A stretch of 22,844 nucleotides of DNA from Actinomycetes bacterium (lineage in GTDB: Bacteria > Actinomycetota > Acidimicrobiia > Acidimicrobiales > SZUA-35): positions 1-22,844 of the forward strand of contig JAAETV010000267.1 in the NCBI GenBank assembly GCA_024227975.1, read 5' to 3'. The position numbers and the translations under genes were made by a program. The notes beneath the pieces were generated by a model. It saw nothing but the letters and a program-made list of their open reading frames with translations. It had not been told where the DNA came from and made no database searches. The stretch's first letter is position 1. Every line of letters starts with the position of its first letter. Below are positions 7,265 through 15,723 of the stretch, piece after piece.

Positions 7265-8473
7265 TCAAATGATGCCGTCGTCCTCCATGGCAGCAAGCTC
7301 GTCGGGACCATGGCCGAGCAGGTCGCCCAGTACCTCCTGATTGTGTTGACCAAGTTCCGGCCCCGTCGAGGTGATCCGCCCCGGGGTGGCAGACAGCTTC
7401 GGTATGACATTGGGCATGGGAAACGGCCCGACGACCTCGTCGTCGATCGTGATGATGTTGTCTCGAGCGGCGTAGTGAGGGTCGTTGACGATCTGATCGG
7501 GGGTGTAGATCCCTCCTACCGGTACTCCCGCCTCGACCAGGATCGACTCGACCTCGGCGTAGTCGTGACGACCAACCCACTCCGACAACAGCCCTTCCAG
7601 TTCATCGGCTCGCTCATTGCGACTCTTCCCCCTGGCGTAGCGCTCGTCGGTAGCCAGATCATCGCGCCCCATGGCCGCGGCCATGCGGGGCCAAACGTTG
7701 TCGCCCCCAGCGGCGATCTGGACCCAGCGGTCGTCGCGAGTCTTGAACGTCCCCGCCGGGGTGAAGACCGCGTTGCGGTTGCCGATCCGCTCCCGGATAT
7801 GGCCATGGCGGACGAACCCCGCCACCAGATCACTGGTGATCCGAAACGTCGGCTCATACAGAGCCAGGTCGATCATCTGGCCCTCCCCACCATTGGCGTC
7901 ACGCTCGTACAAGGCCAGGAGGGTGGCCATGGCAGCGTAGGCCGCGCTGTAGTAGTCGGCGGTGGGAAAGGCCGGTCGCACCGGAATCCGATCGGGGAAC
8001 CCGGTGGGATACATATAGCCCGAGAACCCAAGGGCGATCCGGTCATAGCCAGGCCGTTTGGCGTAGGGTCCGACCTGGCCCCAACCAGACACCCGGGTCA
8101 TGATCAGCGACCGGTTCAGAGCGTGGACCTCATCCCACCCGAGGCCCCAACGCTCCAACGTCCCCGGGGTGAAGTTCTCGATCAGCACGTCGGCCGTTGC
8201 GATCAGTTCCCGCACCAGGTCTTGACCGGCGGGCACCCGGAGATTGATCGAGACCGACTTCTTGTTGCGCCCCTCGACCAGCCAACCGGCCGAACGGCCG
8301 GCCTTGCCGTCGCGGGGACTGCCCCGGAGGGTGTCCCCCCGGCCTGGCTGTTCTACCTTGATGACCTCGGCTCCGAAGTCACCAAGAAAGGTGGCAGCAA
8401 CGGGTCCGGCCAGCAGGGTTCCGAGATCGAGCACCCGAATGCCGGTGAGTGGAGGTGGGCCGCTGGTGTTCAT
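7265..8473 (-). CDS. CaiB/BaiF (class III) CoA-transferase
   Basis: This 402-residue protein is a family III CoA-transferase, which moves CoA between organic acids through an aspartyl-CoA intermediate. It opens with the canonical GIRVLDLGTLLAGPVAATFL and FGAEVIKVEQPGRGD (about residues 11-47), then GRNKKSVSINL (68-78), DVLIENFTPGTLERWGLG (95-112) and RPAFPTADYYSA (166-177). Asp173 aligns with the catalytic Asp of formyl-CoA transferase. Length is normal for the family. Substrate is not readable; carnitine-, mesaconate- or fatty-acid-related acids are all possible. The start ATG 8473 lies 11 bases after a TAGGTT on the minus strand, so any leader is very short. It is divergent from the serine hydrolase at 8545. 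Confidence 0.92.
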   Translation of the reverse strand: MNTSGPPPLTGIRVLDLGTLLAGPVAATFLGDFGAEVIKVEQPGRGDTLRGSPRDGKAGRSAGWLVEGRNKKSVSINLRVPAGQDLVRELIATADVLIENFTPGTLERWGLGWDEVHALNRSLIMTRVSGWGQVGPYAKRPGYDRIALGFSGYMYPTGFPDRIPVRPAFPTADYYSAAYAAMATLLALYERDANGGEGQMIDLALYEPTFRITSDLVAGFVRHGHIRERIGNRNAVFTPAGTFKTRDDRWVQIAAGGDNVWPRMAAAMGRDDLATDERYARGKSRNERADELEGLLSEWVGRHDYAEVESILVEAGVPVGGIYTPDQIVNDPHYAARDNIITIDDEVVGPFPMPNVIPKLSATPGRITSTGPELGQHNQEVLGDLLGHGPDELAAMEDDGII

Positions 8474-8484
8474 AGGTGACTGCG

Positions 8485-8490
8485 AACCTA
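8485..8490 (-). promoter_or_regulatory. Candidate -10 (TAGGTT) of the CoA-transferase gene
   Basis: TAGGTT on the minus strand ends 11 bases before ATG 8473. It faces the plus-strand promoter at 8507-8535 within a 71-base intergenic region, so the two promoters are nearly back to back. Confidence 0.35.
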
Positions 8491-8506
8491 GTGGTCCATC
8501 GGCCCT

Positions 8507-8535
8507 TTGGAGAAGCTGAGATCGGGCTGTACTAG
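8507..8535 (+). promoter_or_regulatory. Candidate leaderless promoter of the serine hydrolase gene
   Basis: TTGGAG (8507-8512), a 17-base spacer and TACTAG (8530-8535) sit nine bases before ATG 8545. The spacing is ideal for a sigma-70-type promoter starting transcription at or beside the start codon, although TACTAG ends in G rather than T. No Shine-Dalgarno is present. Confidence 0.4.
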
Positions 8536-8544
8536 CGTTGGGTC

Positions 8545-9681
8545 ATGGTCGATATCCACGGCACAGCCGACAGTCGTTTCAATGAGCTTGGAGAGATCCT
8601 CGCCGCTTCGATCGATAGTGGCGACGATGTCGGTGCATCGGTCTCGGTCACGATCGAAGGGCAAACCGTCGTCGACATCTGGGGTGGCTGGAGTGATGAA
8701 GCCAAGACGAAACCATGGGAGGCCGACACCATCACCAATGTGTGGTCGTCGACCAAGACCATGACATCGCTCTCGGCTCTGGTGCTGGCCGATCGGGGTG
8801 AGCTGGACCTCGACGCACCGGTCGCCCGCTACTGGCCAGAGTTCGCAGCCGAAGGCAAGGAGAATATCGCCGTCCGCCAGCTCATGGGCCACACCTCCGG
8901 TGTCTCCGGTTGGGCCCAGCCGGTACAGGTTGAGGATCTATACGACTGGGACAAGTCCACCTCGATGCTGGCCGCTCAGCCTCCGTGGTGGGAGCCCGGC
9001 ACGGCCTCGGGCTACCACGCTCTCAACCAGGGTCACCTCGTCGGTGAGGTCATCCGGCGGATAACGGGCAAGCAGCTCGGGGCATTCTTCGCCTCCGAAA
9101 TTGCCGGCCCTCTCAATGTCGATTTCCACATCGGCTTGGACCCGTCGAACGACAGCCGGGTGGCCAATGTGATCCCGCCGCCCCCACTCCCGTTCGACCT
9201 GGAGGCCATGGATCTTGACAGCCCGGCGGTCAAGACCTTCACCGGCCCCGCTCCGATGGCCGAGACGTCCTGGACATCGGAGTGGCGTCGAGCCGACATC
9301 GGTGCCGCCAACGGCCACGGCAATGCACGAGCAGTGGCCAGGGCCCAAGCCATTGTCGCCAACGGAGGCGAGGTCGACGGGGTGCGGCTCCTCTCCCCCG
9401 CCACCATCGCCAGGATCTTCGAAGTCCAAGCCGACGGGATCGACGTCGTACTCGGCGTGCCCCTGAAGTTCGGCATCGGCTATGGACTCAAATCCGAGTC
9501 CGTCCCCTACCTGCCCGACGGCAACATCTGTTTCTGGGGAGGATGGGGAGGCTCATCGATTGTTGTCGACACCGACCGGCGGGTGACGTTTGCCTACGTG
9601 ATGAACCGGATGGCCGAAGGTGTGCTCGGCGACCCTCGCGGTGTCAACCTCTTCGAGGCCACCCACCGAGCCCTCGGCTGA
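8545..9681 (+). CDS. Serine hydrolase of the beta-lactamase/esterase (EstB-like) family
   Basis: This 378-residue protein belongs to the penicillin-binding-protein-like serine hydrolases, which use an acyl-enzyme on the Ser of SxxK. Seen here: [11 protein letters not shown] with Ser68-Ser-Thr-Lys71, [14 protein letters not shown] and RQLMGHTSG (110-119) in the usual order, a candidate catalytic Tyr157 in [16 protein letters not shown], and a C-terminal [11 protein letters not shown] in the place of the third active-site motif. There is no signal peptide, so it is likely a cytoplasmic esterase or amidase rather than a resistance enzyme. Substrate is unknown. It lies between CoA-transferase and dehydrogenase genes, suggesting ester hydrolysis in a catabolic setting. 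It is convergent with the SDR gene, 19 bases away. Confidence 0.9.
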   Translation: MVDIHGTADSRFNELGEILAASIDSGDDVGASVSVTIEGQTVVDIWGGWSDEAKTKPWEADTITNVWSSTKTMTSLSALVLADRGELDLDAPVARYWPEFAAEGKENIAVRQLMGHTSGVSGWAQPVQVEDLYDWDKSTSMLAAQPPWWEPGTASGYHALNQGHLVGEVIRRITGKQLGAFFASEIAGPLNVDFHIGLDPSNDSRVANVIPPPPLPFDLEAMDLDSPAVKTFTGPAPMAETSWTSEWRRADIGAANGHGNARAVARAQAIVANGGEVDGVRLLSPATIARIFEVQADGIDVVLGVPLKFGIGYGLKSESVPYLPDGNICFWGGWGGSSIVVDTDRRVTFAYVMNRMAEGVLGDPRGVNLFEATHRALG

Positions 9682-9700
9682 GGCACGACCAAGCCCTCGG

Positions 9701-10477
9701 CTAGCGGGAACCTTGGCCGTCGTCGACCTTGATGACAGCACCGGTGACGCACTCCGAGGCCGGCGAACAGAGATAGAGCAGGGTCGAGTCGAGCTGGGCC
9801 GGCTCGCACAACCGCTTGCGGGGGAAGTGCACGGTGAAGTCACCGAGCCTTTCCAACATCCCGTCCATCATCTCCGAGCGGAAGCCACCGGGGGCGATGC
9901 AATTCACGTTGATGTTGAACCGCGCCCACTCCACGGCCAAGGCCTCGGTCATCCGGACGATCCCGGCCTTGGTGATCGAATAGAGAGCAGCCCCCTGGCC
10001 GCCATAGTTGAACGCCCCCATGCTGGAGATGTTGACCATGCGACCAGGCTGCTTGGCATCCATCAGACGGCGAGCCACTTCACACGACAACACGTACGGG
10101 CCACGCAGATTGGTGTCGAACACGGTGTCGATCAGCTCGTTCGACATCCGGGTTGCCCGCTGGGCGTCGGGCACCCCGGCGTTGTTGACCAGGATCGTGA
10201 CCGGGCCGAGCTCCGTCTGGGCCTGCTCGACGCACGCCACGATGCTGTCGTTGTCGGTCATGTCGAGGGCGATGGGTAGTGCTTGGCCACCCTCGCTGGC
10301 GATGAGCTCGGCCAGATCGTCGAGTCGCTCAACCCGCCGGCCCGATATCACCACCGTCGCCCCCGCTGAAGCCAGGGCTCGGGCGAAGCGGTGGCCAAGG
10401 CCCGCGGTCGCCCCAGTGACCAGGGCAACTTGGCCGCTCAAGTCGTTCGACACATTGGGCAACGGAAAGTCGGTCAT
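9701..10477 (-). CDS. Short-chain dehydrogenase/reductase (SDR)
   Basis: This 258-residue classical SDR is an NAD(P)-dependent alcohol/ketone oxidoreductase. It shows the cofactor motif TGATAGLG (21-28), NNAG (98-101), catalytic Ser in NISSMGAF (149-156), the YSITK active site (Tyr166, Lys170), and the conserved NVNCIAPGGFRSEM segment after it. An Arg pair, SGRRVERL (45-52), at the end of beta-2 favours NADP(H), by general SDR knowledge. The C-terminal TGAVIKVDDGQ is typical. The start 10477 has AGGAG five bases upstream. It is divergent from the D-2-hydroxyacid dehydrogenase at 10606; substrate not determinable, with 3-oxoacyl or gluconate-type substrates among the options. Confidence 0.92.
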   Translation of the reverse strand: MTDFPLPNVSNDLSGQVALVTGATAGLGHRFARALASAGATVVISGRRVERLDDLAELIASEGGQALPIALDMTDNDSIVACVEQAQTELGPVTILVNNAGVPDAQRATRMSNELIDTVFDTNLRGPYVLSCEVARRLMDAKQPGRMVNISSMGAFNYGGQGAALYSITKAGIVRMTEALAVEWARFNINVNCIAPGGFRSEMMDGMLERLGDFTVHFPRKRLCEPAQLDSTLLYLCSPASECVTGAVIKVDDGQGSR

Positions 10478-10572
10478 CTCAGCTCCTCTCGACCGCCCGA
10501 CGGACGGACCGCGGCCACATTAGTCACGCCGCTAGCCGAGGACCGCAGTCGCTGAGATCAGCACCGAAGTCC

Positions 10573-10578
10573 TAAGGT
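10573..10578 (+). promoter_or_regulatory. Candidate -10 (TAAGGT) of the hydroxyacid dehydrogenase gene
   Basis: TAAGGT lies 27 bases before GTG 10606. A transcript from it would begin at or beyond the ATG at 10582, which argues for the GTG start with its AAGGAG. No clear -35 is seen. Confidence 0.35.
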
Positions 10579-10605
10579 TCGATGCAACCGGATGAAGGAG
10601 TCTCA

Positions 10606-11667
10606 GTGGCCGACAAGAAGAAGATCGTGGCGCCCCTACCCGCCATGTTGAGGCCGGGCGTCGTTGATGACCGCTATGGGCGGCAACTGAGCATCCTCGG
10701 TGACCTGGCCGAAGTCCACGAGGTCCAGGTCACATCACCCGAAGCCCTGATCGAAGGGGCGCGCGACGCCGATGCCCTGATGACGACGTGGGGGGTACGC
10801 ATCACCCGGGAGATCATCGCCGAGCTAGACCAGTGTGTGACGATCGGCCTGGCCAGCGTCGGGGTCGACATGGTCGACGTCGAGGCCGCGACCGACCATG
10901 GGATCGTGGTCACCAACGCCCCAGACGCCTTCATCGAGGAGGTGGCTGATCACGCTATGTTGCTGTTGTTGTCAGGGTGGCGCCGCTTCCGCCGTATCGA
11001 CGAGATGGCCCGAACCGACGGTGACTGGCACAAGAGCCGCCCCTTGCTCAACAACTACCGTCCCCTCCGAGGCCAGACCCTGGGGCTGGTCGCCTTTGGC
11101 AATGTGGCCACCCTGGTGGCCCGCCGAGCCAAGGCCTTCGGCTTGAACGTGATCGCCCATGATCCCTATGTCAGCTCGTTGAGGATGGTGGCCGAAGACG
11201 TCGAATCGGTCCTCACCCTCGATGAGTTGTTGGAGCGGTCGGACTTCGTCAGCATGCACTCGGCCCTCAACGAGGAGACCCATCACCTGATCGGGGCCGA
11301 GCAGCTGGCCCGGATGAAGGACACCGCCATCCTCATCAACACCAGCCGAGGCGGGACCGTCGACGGCACTGCGGTGGCCGAGGCCATCGCCCGCGGTTCC
11401 ATCGCCGGCGCCGCCCTCGACGTGTTGGAGGAAGAGCCACCTGACCTCAGCCACCCCCTGTTCGCTCTCGATGACGTCATCATCACCTCTCATGTGGCCT
11501 CGGCTTCATCGATGATGAGAGTGGCATCGGAGACGAGGGCCGCTCGTGAGATCGCCCTGGTGTTGAAGGGTCGCTGGCCCATGGCCTGTGTCAACCCGAC
11601 GGTGTTGCCCAAGATCGAACTGGAGCGTTGGCAGCCGGTGAGCATGGATCGCGGTCCAAACCGCTGA
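10606..11667 (+). CDS. D-isomer-specific 2-hydroxyacid dehydrogenase family protein
   Basis: This 353-residue protein interconverts a 2-oxoacid and a D-2-hydroxyacid with NAD(H), by family membership. The catalytic triad context is complete: Arg in INTSRGGTVD, Glu in ALDVLEEEP and His in ITSHVASAS. The Rossmann loop reads GLVAFGNVA, so the last Gly of GxGxxG is Ala, and Asp in IAHDPY closes beta-2, favouring NAD. I chose GTG 10606 because AAGGAG (10595-10600) sits five bases upstream; ATG 10582 would add eight residues. The C-terminus MACVNPTVLPK is family-typical. Phosphoglycerate, glyoxylate/hydroxypyruvate or other acids are possible substrates. It ends eight bases from the convergent 5'-nucleotidase gene. 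Confidence 0.9.
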   Translation: MADKKKIVAPLPAMLRPGVVDDRYGRQLSILGDLAEVHEVQVTSPEALIEGARDADALMTTWGVRITREIIAELDQCVTIGLASVGVDMVDVEAATDHGIVVTNAPDAFIEEVADHAMLLLLSGWRRFRRIDEMARTDGDWHKSRPLLNNYRPLRGQTLGLVAFGNVATLVARRAKAFGLNVIAHDPYVSSLRMVAEDVESVLTLDELLERSDFVSMHSALNEETHHLIGAEQLARMKDTAILINTSRGGTVDGTAVAEAIARGSIAGAALDVLEEEPPDLSHPLFALDDVIITSHVASASSMMRVASETRAAREIALVLKGRWPMACVNPTVLPKIELERWQPVSMDRGPNR

Positions 11668-11675
11668 GCTGAGCT

Positions 11676-13118
11676 TCAATCGATCTCGCTGGCCAGATCG
11701 TGGGGCAAGGAGCCTCGGGCCGCCCGGAGGTAGCCGAACGGGGTCTCGTAGCGGAGGTTCGAGGCACGGGAGGTGTAGACATCGGCGTACCGCTCGACCT
11801 GGCGGGCGAACAGGCTCTTGTCATTGCCCGCTCTCATGAGAGGACCCCACGATGAGTTCCCGAGCTCGCTTGCCCCTTGGGCCAGCGGAGCGATCTGGTC
11901 GTCGAGAGCACCGAGGCGGCCGCTGATAGCGGCTAGGGCTTCGCTGACATCCCGCCGGTCTCGGTCCGGTCGACCTCGTTGACGGTCGAGGCGGAGCTGG
12001 GCTTGGGACCGCTCCAGGCCCACCTTCTCGTGCATGAGTACTTCGAGCTGTTCCTGCTTGGCGTCGAAGGCGATGGCGTCGAGGATCTCCGCTTCGAGCT
12101 CACGGGCGATGAGCGCGGTCCGCCACCGCAATACGTCTTTGGTGACATGAACGTCGCCGAAGAGGTGGTCGCCAACATAGAGGGGCAGGCCGGCTCGCAG
12201 TCCCAGACTCTGCTCGACCAGGCGGGCGTTGCCTCCGAAGTAGACCTGACCCGATTCGAGGGGACCGTAGTGGGGGCGGAGCAGGGAGCGATCCTCGTCG
12301 ACCACATGGTAGAGAGGGTCAGTATGGGCGAAGAAGCGGGGCTTGTTGGCCGACACGATCACAAGGTCGAACAGATCACGCCAGGTGGTGTTGTCGGGGC
12401 AGTAGCGGTCGAGGGCATAGGCCATCATCTGGCGGCTGTAGGCCCAGTCGGAGTTGGTGATCAGCACGAGCTGCTTCCCCGCTCCCCGCTGGTCGACGAG
12501 GGCGGCCACGATCTCGGGATCGAGGTCGACGAATCGGTCGGGATCAGCCACGATCTCGGCCTTGAGAGTTCCGGTCAGATGAGTCTCGCTGAGGGCGTCG
12601 TCGACCTGCCAATAGAGGTCGGCGTAACTGGTGACACCAGGGAGGGGGGTGTCGTCGTGGATGGCGACGAATTGGGTGAACAGATCGGCTCGTGACAGCT
12701 CGAACATCGTGTTCATGAACTCGAATCGGGGCTCCGACAGCTCGACGATCGTCTCCCGGTACTGCTTGCGCTGTTCCTCGAAGGGGAGGACCCGGATGCC
12801 GTGTTGGGCCCGACGGACGTAGCCGAAGCGGGTCGCCTTGACCACATTGCCGAGGTGGAGGTCGAAGGCGAGGCCGAGGGTGAACCGATCGGGGTCGAAA
12901 TCGAGCCCGCCAATGGGCCACCCCCGGGCACCGAGGAGGTCGCGAGCTTCACGGAAGGCAGCGCCCTCCCACTCGTCGACCCGGTAATGGATCAAGGTGT
13001 AGTCCATGTCGTAGCCAACGGCCTGAATGCCCCGCATGTTCAGTGTGCGGTTGACGAACACCCCACGCTCAGGACGAGGGCGATCGATTTCAACGGCAAT
13101 ATCAGGCAACGACGGCAT
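11676..13118 (-). CDS. HAD-IG family 5'-nucleotidase (NT5C2-like)
   Basis: This 480-residue protein belongs to the HAD superfamily IG 5'-nucleotidases, related to eukaryotic cytosolic purine 5'-nucleotidase. Motif I is YDMDYTL (36-42) with nucleophile Asp37 and acid/base Asp39. Motif II is LITNSDWAYS (219-228). A Lys in SANKPRFF (about 259) fits motif III, and YVGDHLFGDV (314-323) gives the motif IV acidic pair. The C-terminal third, rich in Arg, Glu and Leu (about 350-420), looks helical or coiled. The family removes phosphate from nucleoside monophosphates such as IMP or GMP; the actual substrate is not shown. TAGCCT ends seven bases before ATG 13118, so its transcript may be leaderless despite the alcohol dehydrogenase gene lying 29 bases upstream on the same strand. 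Confidence 0.92.
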   Translation of the reverse strand: MPSLPDIAVEIDRPRPERGVFVNRTLNMRGIQAVGYDMDYTLIHYRVDEWEGAAFREARDLLGARGWPIGGLDFDPDRFTLGLAFDLHLGNVVKATRFGYVRRAQHGIRVLPFEEQRKQYRETIVELSEPRFEFMNTMFELSRADLFTQFVAIHDDTPLPGVTSYADLYWQVDDALSETHLTGTLKAEIVADPDRFVDLDPEIVAALVDQRGAGKQLVLITNSDWAYSRQMMAYALDRYCPDNTTWRDLFDLVIVSANKPRFFAHTDPLYHVVDEDRSLLRPHYGPLESGQVYFGGNARLVEQSLGLRAGLPLYVGDHLFGDVHVTKDVLRWRTALIARELEAEILDAIAFDAKQEQLEVLMHEKVGLERSQAQLRLDRQRGRPDRDRRDVSEALAAISGRLGALDDQIAPLAQGASELGNSSWGPLMRAGNDKSLFARQVERYADVYTSRASNLRYETPFGYLRAARGSLPHDLASEID

Positions 13119-13125
13119 AGATCGC

Positions 13126-13131
13126 AGGCTA
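13126..13131 (-). promoter_or_regulatory. Candidate leaderless -10 (TAGCCT) of the 5'-nucleotidase gene
   Basis: On the minus strand TAGCCT ends seven bases before ATG 13118, inside the 29-base gap after the alcohol dehydrogenase stop. There is no Shine-Dalgarno. It would uncouple the nucleotidase from the upstream gene. Confidence 0.4.
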
Positions 13132-13147
13132 CGGCGGTGTCGCCAAC

Positions 13148-14299
13148 TCAGTCGAAGGCGATAATCCCTCGGATGTTCTTGCCATCCTTCATGTCTTGAT
13201 AACCCTGGTTGATCTCGTCGAGTGCGTAGCGGCGGGTAATCAGCTCATCGAGCTTGAGCTTGCCCTGGCGATACAACATGAGCAGTTCCGGGATCCTTGC
13301 GTTGGGGCTGGCCGAACCAAAGATCGTGCCCTTCAGCTCCTTCTGCGACAAGGTCATGAAGGCCAGATCGAGATCGACCTGATGCTGGTCCATAGGAGCG
13401 ACGGCAGTGGCAACCACGGTGCCCCCCTTGCCCGTCAGATCCATACCCTTCTGGATGAAGTCACCGTAGAGAACCCCCGGGGTGAGGATGGTGGCATTGG
13501 CCATGCGACCCCAGGTCAGATCGTTGACCAGGGGCATGGCTTCCTCCATCGAGCTCACGGCGTGGGTGGCCCCGAACTCCATGGCTTTCTCCTGCTTGAA
13601 CGGGACCGGATCGACGGCGATCACATTGGCCGCTCCGGCCGCCTTGGCCCCCTGCACCGCATTGGAGCCAATCCCACCACACCCGACGACGACCACCGTG
13701 TCGCCCGCTTTCACCTCAGCCCGGTTCACCGCTGACCCATACCCGGTTGCAACCCCGCAACTCACGAGGCACACGGCATCGAGGGGGAGGTCGGGCTCGA
13801 CCTTGATGACCGATGCATCGGCCAGCACCATGTGCTCGGCGAAGGTTCCCAACTTGGCCATCATGTTGAGGTCTTGGGCGCTGGTCGTATGAGCCCGATA
13901 GGTGTCGTCGGTGATCATCCCACCGCCGAAGGTGCGGGCCCCGAGATCGCATAGGTTCTGCATCCCCTGGGCACACGGAGGGCAGATTCCACAGGCCGGC
14001 ACGAACGAACACGAGATGTGATCGCCGGCGGCAACCTTGGTCACGCCGGCGCCGACCTCGAGCACAACACCCGCCCCCTCATGGCCGCCGACCATGGGAA
14101 ACATCGAGCCCCCGGGCAGAAGCTCGAGGAGCTCGGGCGGTGGCGCCATATCACCCGTTACCAGGTGCTCGTCGGAGTGGCACAGACCGGCATATGCCGT
14201 CTTGACCAGCACTTCTCCAGGCCCAGGAGGATCGAGTTCGATTTCCTCGACGGTCCATGGCTGACCGGTCCCGTACAGAACAGCTGCTCTCGTCTTCAT
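13148..14299 (-). CDS. NDMA-dependent-type zinc alcohol dehydrogenase (TIGR03989-like)
   Basis: This 383-residue zinc-containing medium-chain dehydrogenase oxidises alcohols to aldehydes. Catalytic zinc ligands are Cys40 (AGLCHSDEHLVTGD), His73 (GGHEGAG) and Cys181 (SCGVATGYG). The structural zinc is held by Cys103, 106, 109 and 117 (CGICPPCAQGMQNLC). The cofactor loop is GCGGIG (206-211). The MKTRAAVLYGTGQPW opening and CHSDEHLVTGD match the actinobacterial group that keeps NAD bound and passes electrons to mycofactocin (NDMA in vitro); that group assignment is from memory of the family. The start is a tandem ATG-ATG (14302/14299); GGGGAGG spacing favours the second. No mycofactocin genes lie in this window. 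Confidence 0.9.
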   Translation of the reverse strand: MKTRAAVLYGTGQPWTVEEIELDPPGPGEVLVKTAYAGLCHSDEHLVTGDMAPPPELLELLPGGSMFPMVGGHEGAGVVLEVGAGVTKVAAGDHISCSFVPACGICPPCAQGMQNLCDLGARTFGGGMITDDTYRAHTTSAQDLNMMAKLGTFAEHMVLADASVIKVEPDLPLDAVCLVSCGVATGYGSAVNRAEVKAGDTVVVVGCGGIGSNAVQGAKAAGAANVIAVDPVPFKQEKAMEFGATHAVSSMEEAMPLVNDLTWGRMANATILTPGVLYGDFIQKGMDLTGKGGTVVATAVAPMDQHQVDLDLAFMTLSQKELKGTIFGSASPNARIPELLMLYRQGKLKLDELITRRYALDEINQGYQDMKDGKNIRGIIAFD

Positions 14300-14330
14300 C
14301 ATGCCTCCCCAGGGCGATGGCGATGTCACG

Positions 14331-14336
14331 ACCCTA
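14331..14336 (-). promoter_or_regulatory. Candidate -10 (TAGGGT) of the alcohol dehydrogenase gene
   Basis: TAGGGT on the minus strand lies 31 bases before ATG 14299, giving a short leader that includes the GGGGAGG at 14304-14310. The same hexamer precedes the genes starting at 5336 and 22376. Confidence 0.4.
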
Positions 14337-14415
14337 GTTCGCCTGGCGACCAGGCATGAGGCCGTTGGCTGGCGATCTTGTTCGCGCCCCATACGCCTGA
14401 GGTCCTGACCAGGCC

Positions 14416-14421
14416 TACCCT
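14416..14421 (+). promoter_or_regulatory. Candidate leaderless -10 (TACCCT) of the Gfo/Idh-like gene
   Basis: TACCCT ends nine bases before ATG 14431, and no Shine-Dalgarno is present. No matching -35 box at 16-19 bases was found. Confidence 0.4.
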
Positions 14422-14430
14422 GCCAAGCGG

Positions 14431-15723
14431 ATGCACACCCTCCTGTTCCATGAAGCCGGGCACTTCCATGCCGCCCTACTCTTGCGGGTCGACAACCCGC
14501 GACTCGACCGGAACGTCCACGTGTACGCCACCCCTGGGCCAGACGTCGACCGGTTCGCCCAGCTCGTTGAGGGGTTCAACCAACGCCAAACCGACCCCAC
14601 CAACTGGAATCTCACCGTCCACACCAGTGATGACCCGCTAGCCCACCTGATCCACGAGCAGCGGGGGCAAACCGTCGTCGTTGCCGGGCCGAATGCACCG
14701 AAACTGGCCGTGATCCGACGGCTCCACGACGCTGGGCTAGCGGTGCTGGCCGACAAGCCCTGGATCACTACCACCGAATCCATCCCAGACCTCGATCGGG
14801 TCACGGCTGGGCCCCCGCTGGTCGTGGACCTGATGACGGGGCGACACAACACTGTCGATCGGCTCCGCCGCCTGGTGGTCGCGACCAGCCCGGTGTTCGG
14901 AGGCTTCGTCGACGACCCTGATCGTGGCCCCGCATTGGAGTCCAAATCGATCCACCACCTCTGCAAGACAGTCGACGGTCGGCCCCTTCACCGTCCCGAG
15001 TGGTACTACGACGTCGCCGTCCAGGGTGACGGTCTCGTCGACATCCAATCCCATCTCGTCGATCAAGCCCAATGGTTGACTGGCGCCGTCGGACCAGTCG
15101 AGAGCGACGAACTCGACGACATCACCATCGAGAGGGCAGAGCGATGGTCGACCCCGGTCCCATTGGCCCTCTACACCGAGAGCACCGGGGCCGACGCATT
15201 CGCCCCGTCGCTGTTGGCCGACGTCGACGACGGTGTGTTGGCCCTCCGCTGCAATGGCCAGCTCGACTACAAACTGCGGGGGCTCAGGATCAGCCAGCGG
15301 ACGGAGTGGGAGGCCCGCCAGCCTGACGGTGGTGGTGATACGCACTGGGCTGTTGCCCGAGGCAGCAGGGCCATCGTCACCGTTCGCCTCGGACCCCAGA
15401 CCGGCTACCGACCCGAGATCCATGTCGGCCCATCCCAGCTCACTAACGCCAGAACCAGCGTGGGCCGCGAATCGTTGGCCGAGACCCTGGTCAGTGCCCT
15501 CGACCAGTGGCGCGTCGGGTTTGCCGGGCTCGATGTGGCCCGCTCGGAACTGGGCTATCAGCTGATCATTCCCCCCGTCCTCGAAACACCACACGAGGCC
15601 ACATTCGCCATCGCCCTCGACGAGTTCCTCGATCGTGTCGAAGCTGGCTCGTGGTCAGCGGAGGAGGCCGAGACGATCCGGGCTCGCTACACCCTATTGG
15701 CCGAAGCTCATGATCAAGGCTGA
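14431..15723 (+). CDS. Gfo/Idh/MocA-like putative oxidoreductase
   Basis: This 430-residue protein is probably a Gfo/Idh/MocA-type oxidoreductase of the group with a 'putative oxidoreductase C-terminal' domain; this call is from overall pattern. The N-terminal half has the expected sequence of events: a Rossmann-like TLLFHEAGHFHAALLL, VVVAGPNAPKLAVIRRLHDAGLAVLADKPWI (the DKP element of the family at about residues 109-111), then VVDLMTGRHNT. A segment GDGLVDIQSHLVDQAQW (about 199-215) places an SHLVD near where related proteins have a catalytic Asp-x-x-x-His. The first residues lack the usual GxGxxG, which is odd. The substrate, probably a sugar or polyol, is unknown. Its 3' end overlaps the convergent ferredoxin gene by 10 bases. 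Confidence 0.65.
   Translation: MHTLLFHEAGHFHAALLLRVDNPRLDRNVHVYATPGPDVDRFAQLVEGFNQRQTDPTNWNLTVHTSDDPLAHLIHEQRGQTVVVAGPNAPKLAVIRRLHDAGLAVLADKPWITTTESIPDLDRVTAGPPLVVDLMTGRHNTVDRLRRLVVATSPVFGGFVDDPDRGPALESKSIHHLCKTVDGRPLHRPEWYYDVAVQGDGLVDIQSHLVDQAQWLTGAVGPVESDELDDITIERAERWSTPVPLALYTESTGADAFAPSLLADVDDGVLALRCNGQLDYKLRGLRISQRTEWEARQPDGGGDTHWAVARGSRAIVTVRLGPQTGYRPEIHVGPSQLTNARTSVGRESLAETLVSALDQWRVGFAGLDVARSELGYQLIIPPVLETPHEATFAIALDEFLDRVEAGSWSAEEAETIRARYTLLAEAHDQG

Noticed and set aside
7310..8479. 389-codon plus-strand open frame opposite the CoA-transferase
   Set aside because: It is the antisense shadow of a well-supported gene and shows no recognisable family.
9668..9705. Repeated GCCCTCGGCT across the serine hydrolase stop and the 19-base convergent gap
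   Set aside because: Two short copies without a stable stem; I cannot separate it from chance.
11979..12695. 238-codon plus-strand open frame opposite the 5'-nucleotidase
   Set aside because: Antisense shadow; no Shine-Dalgarno and no motif.
15714..15723. 10-base 3' overlap of two convergent genes
   Set aside because: Real, but short tail-to-tail overlaps are ordinary in compact genomes.
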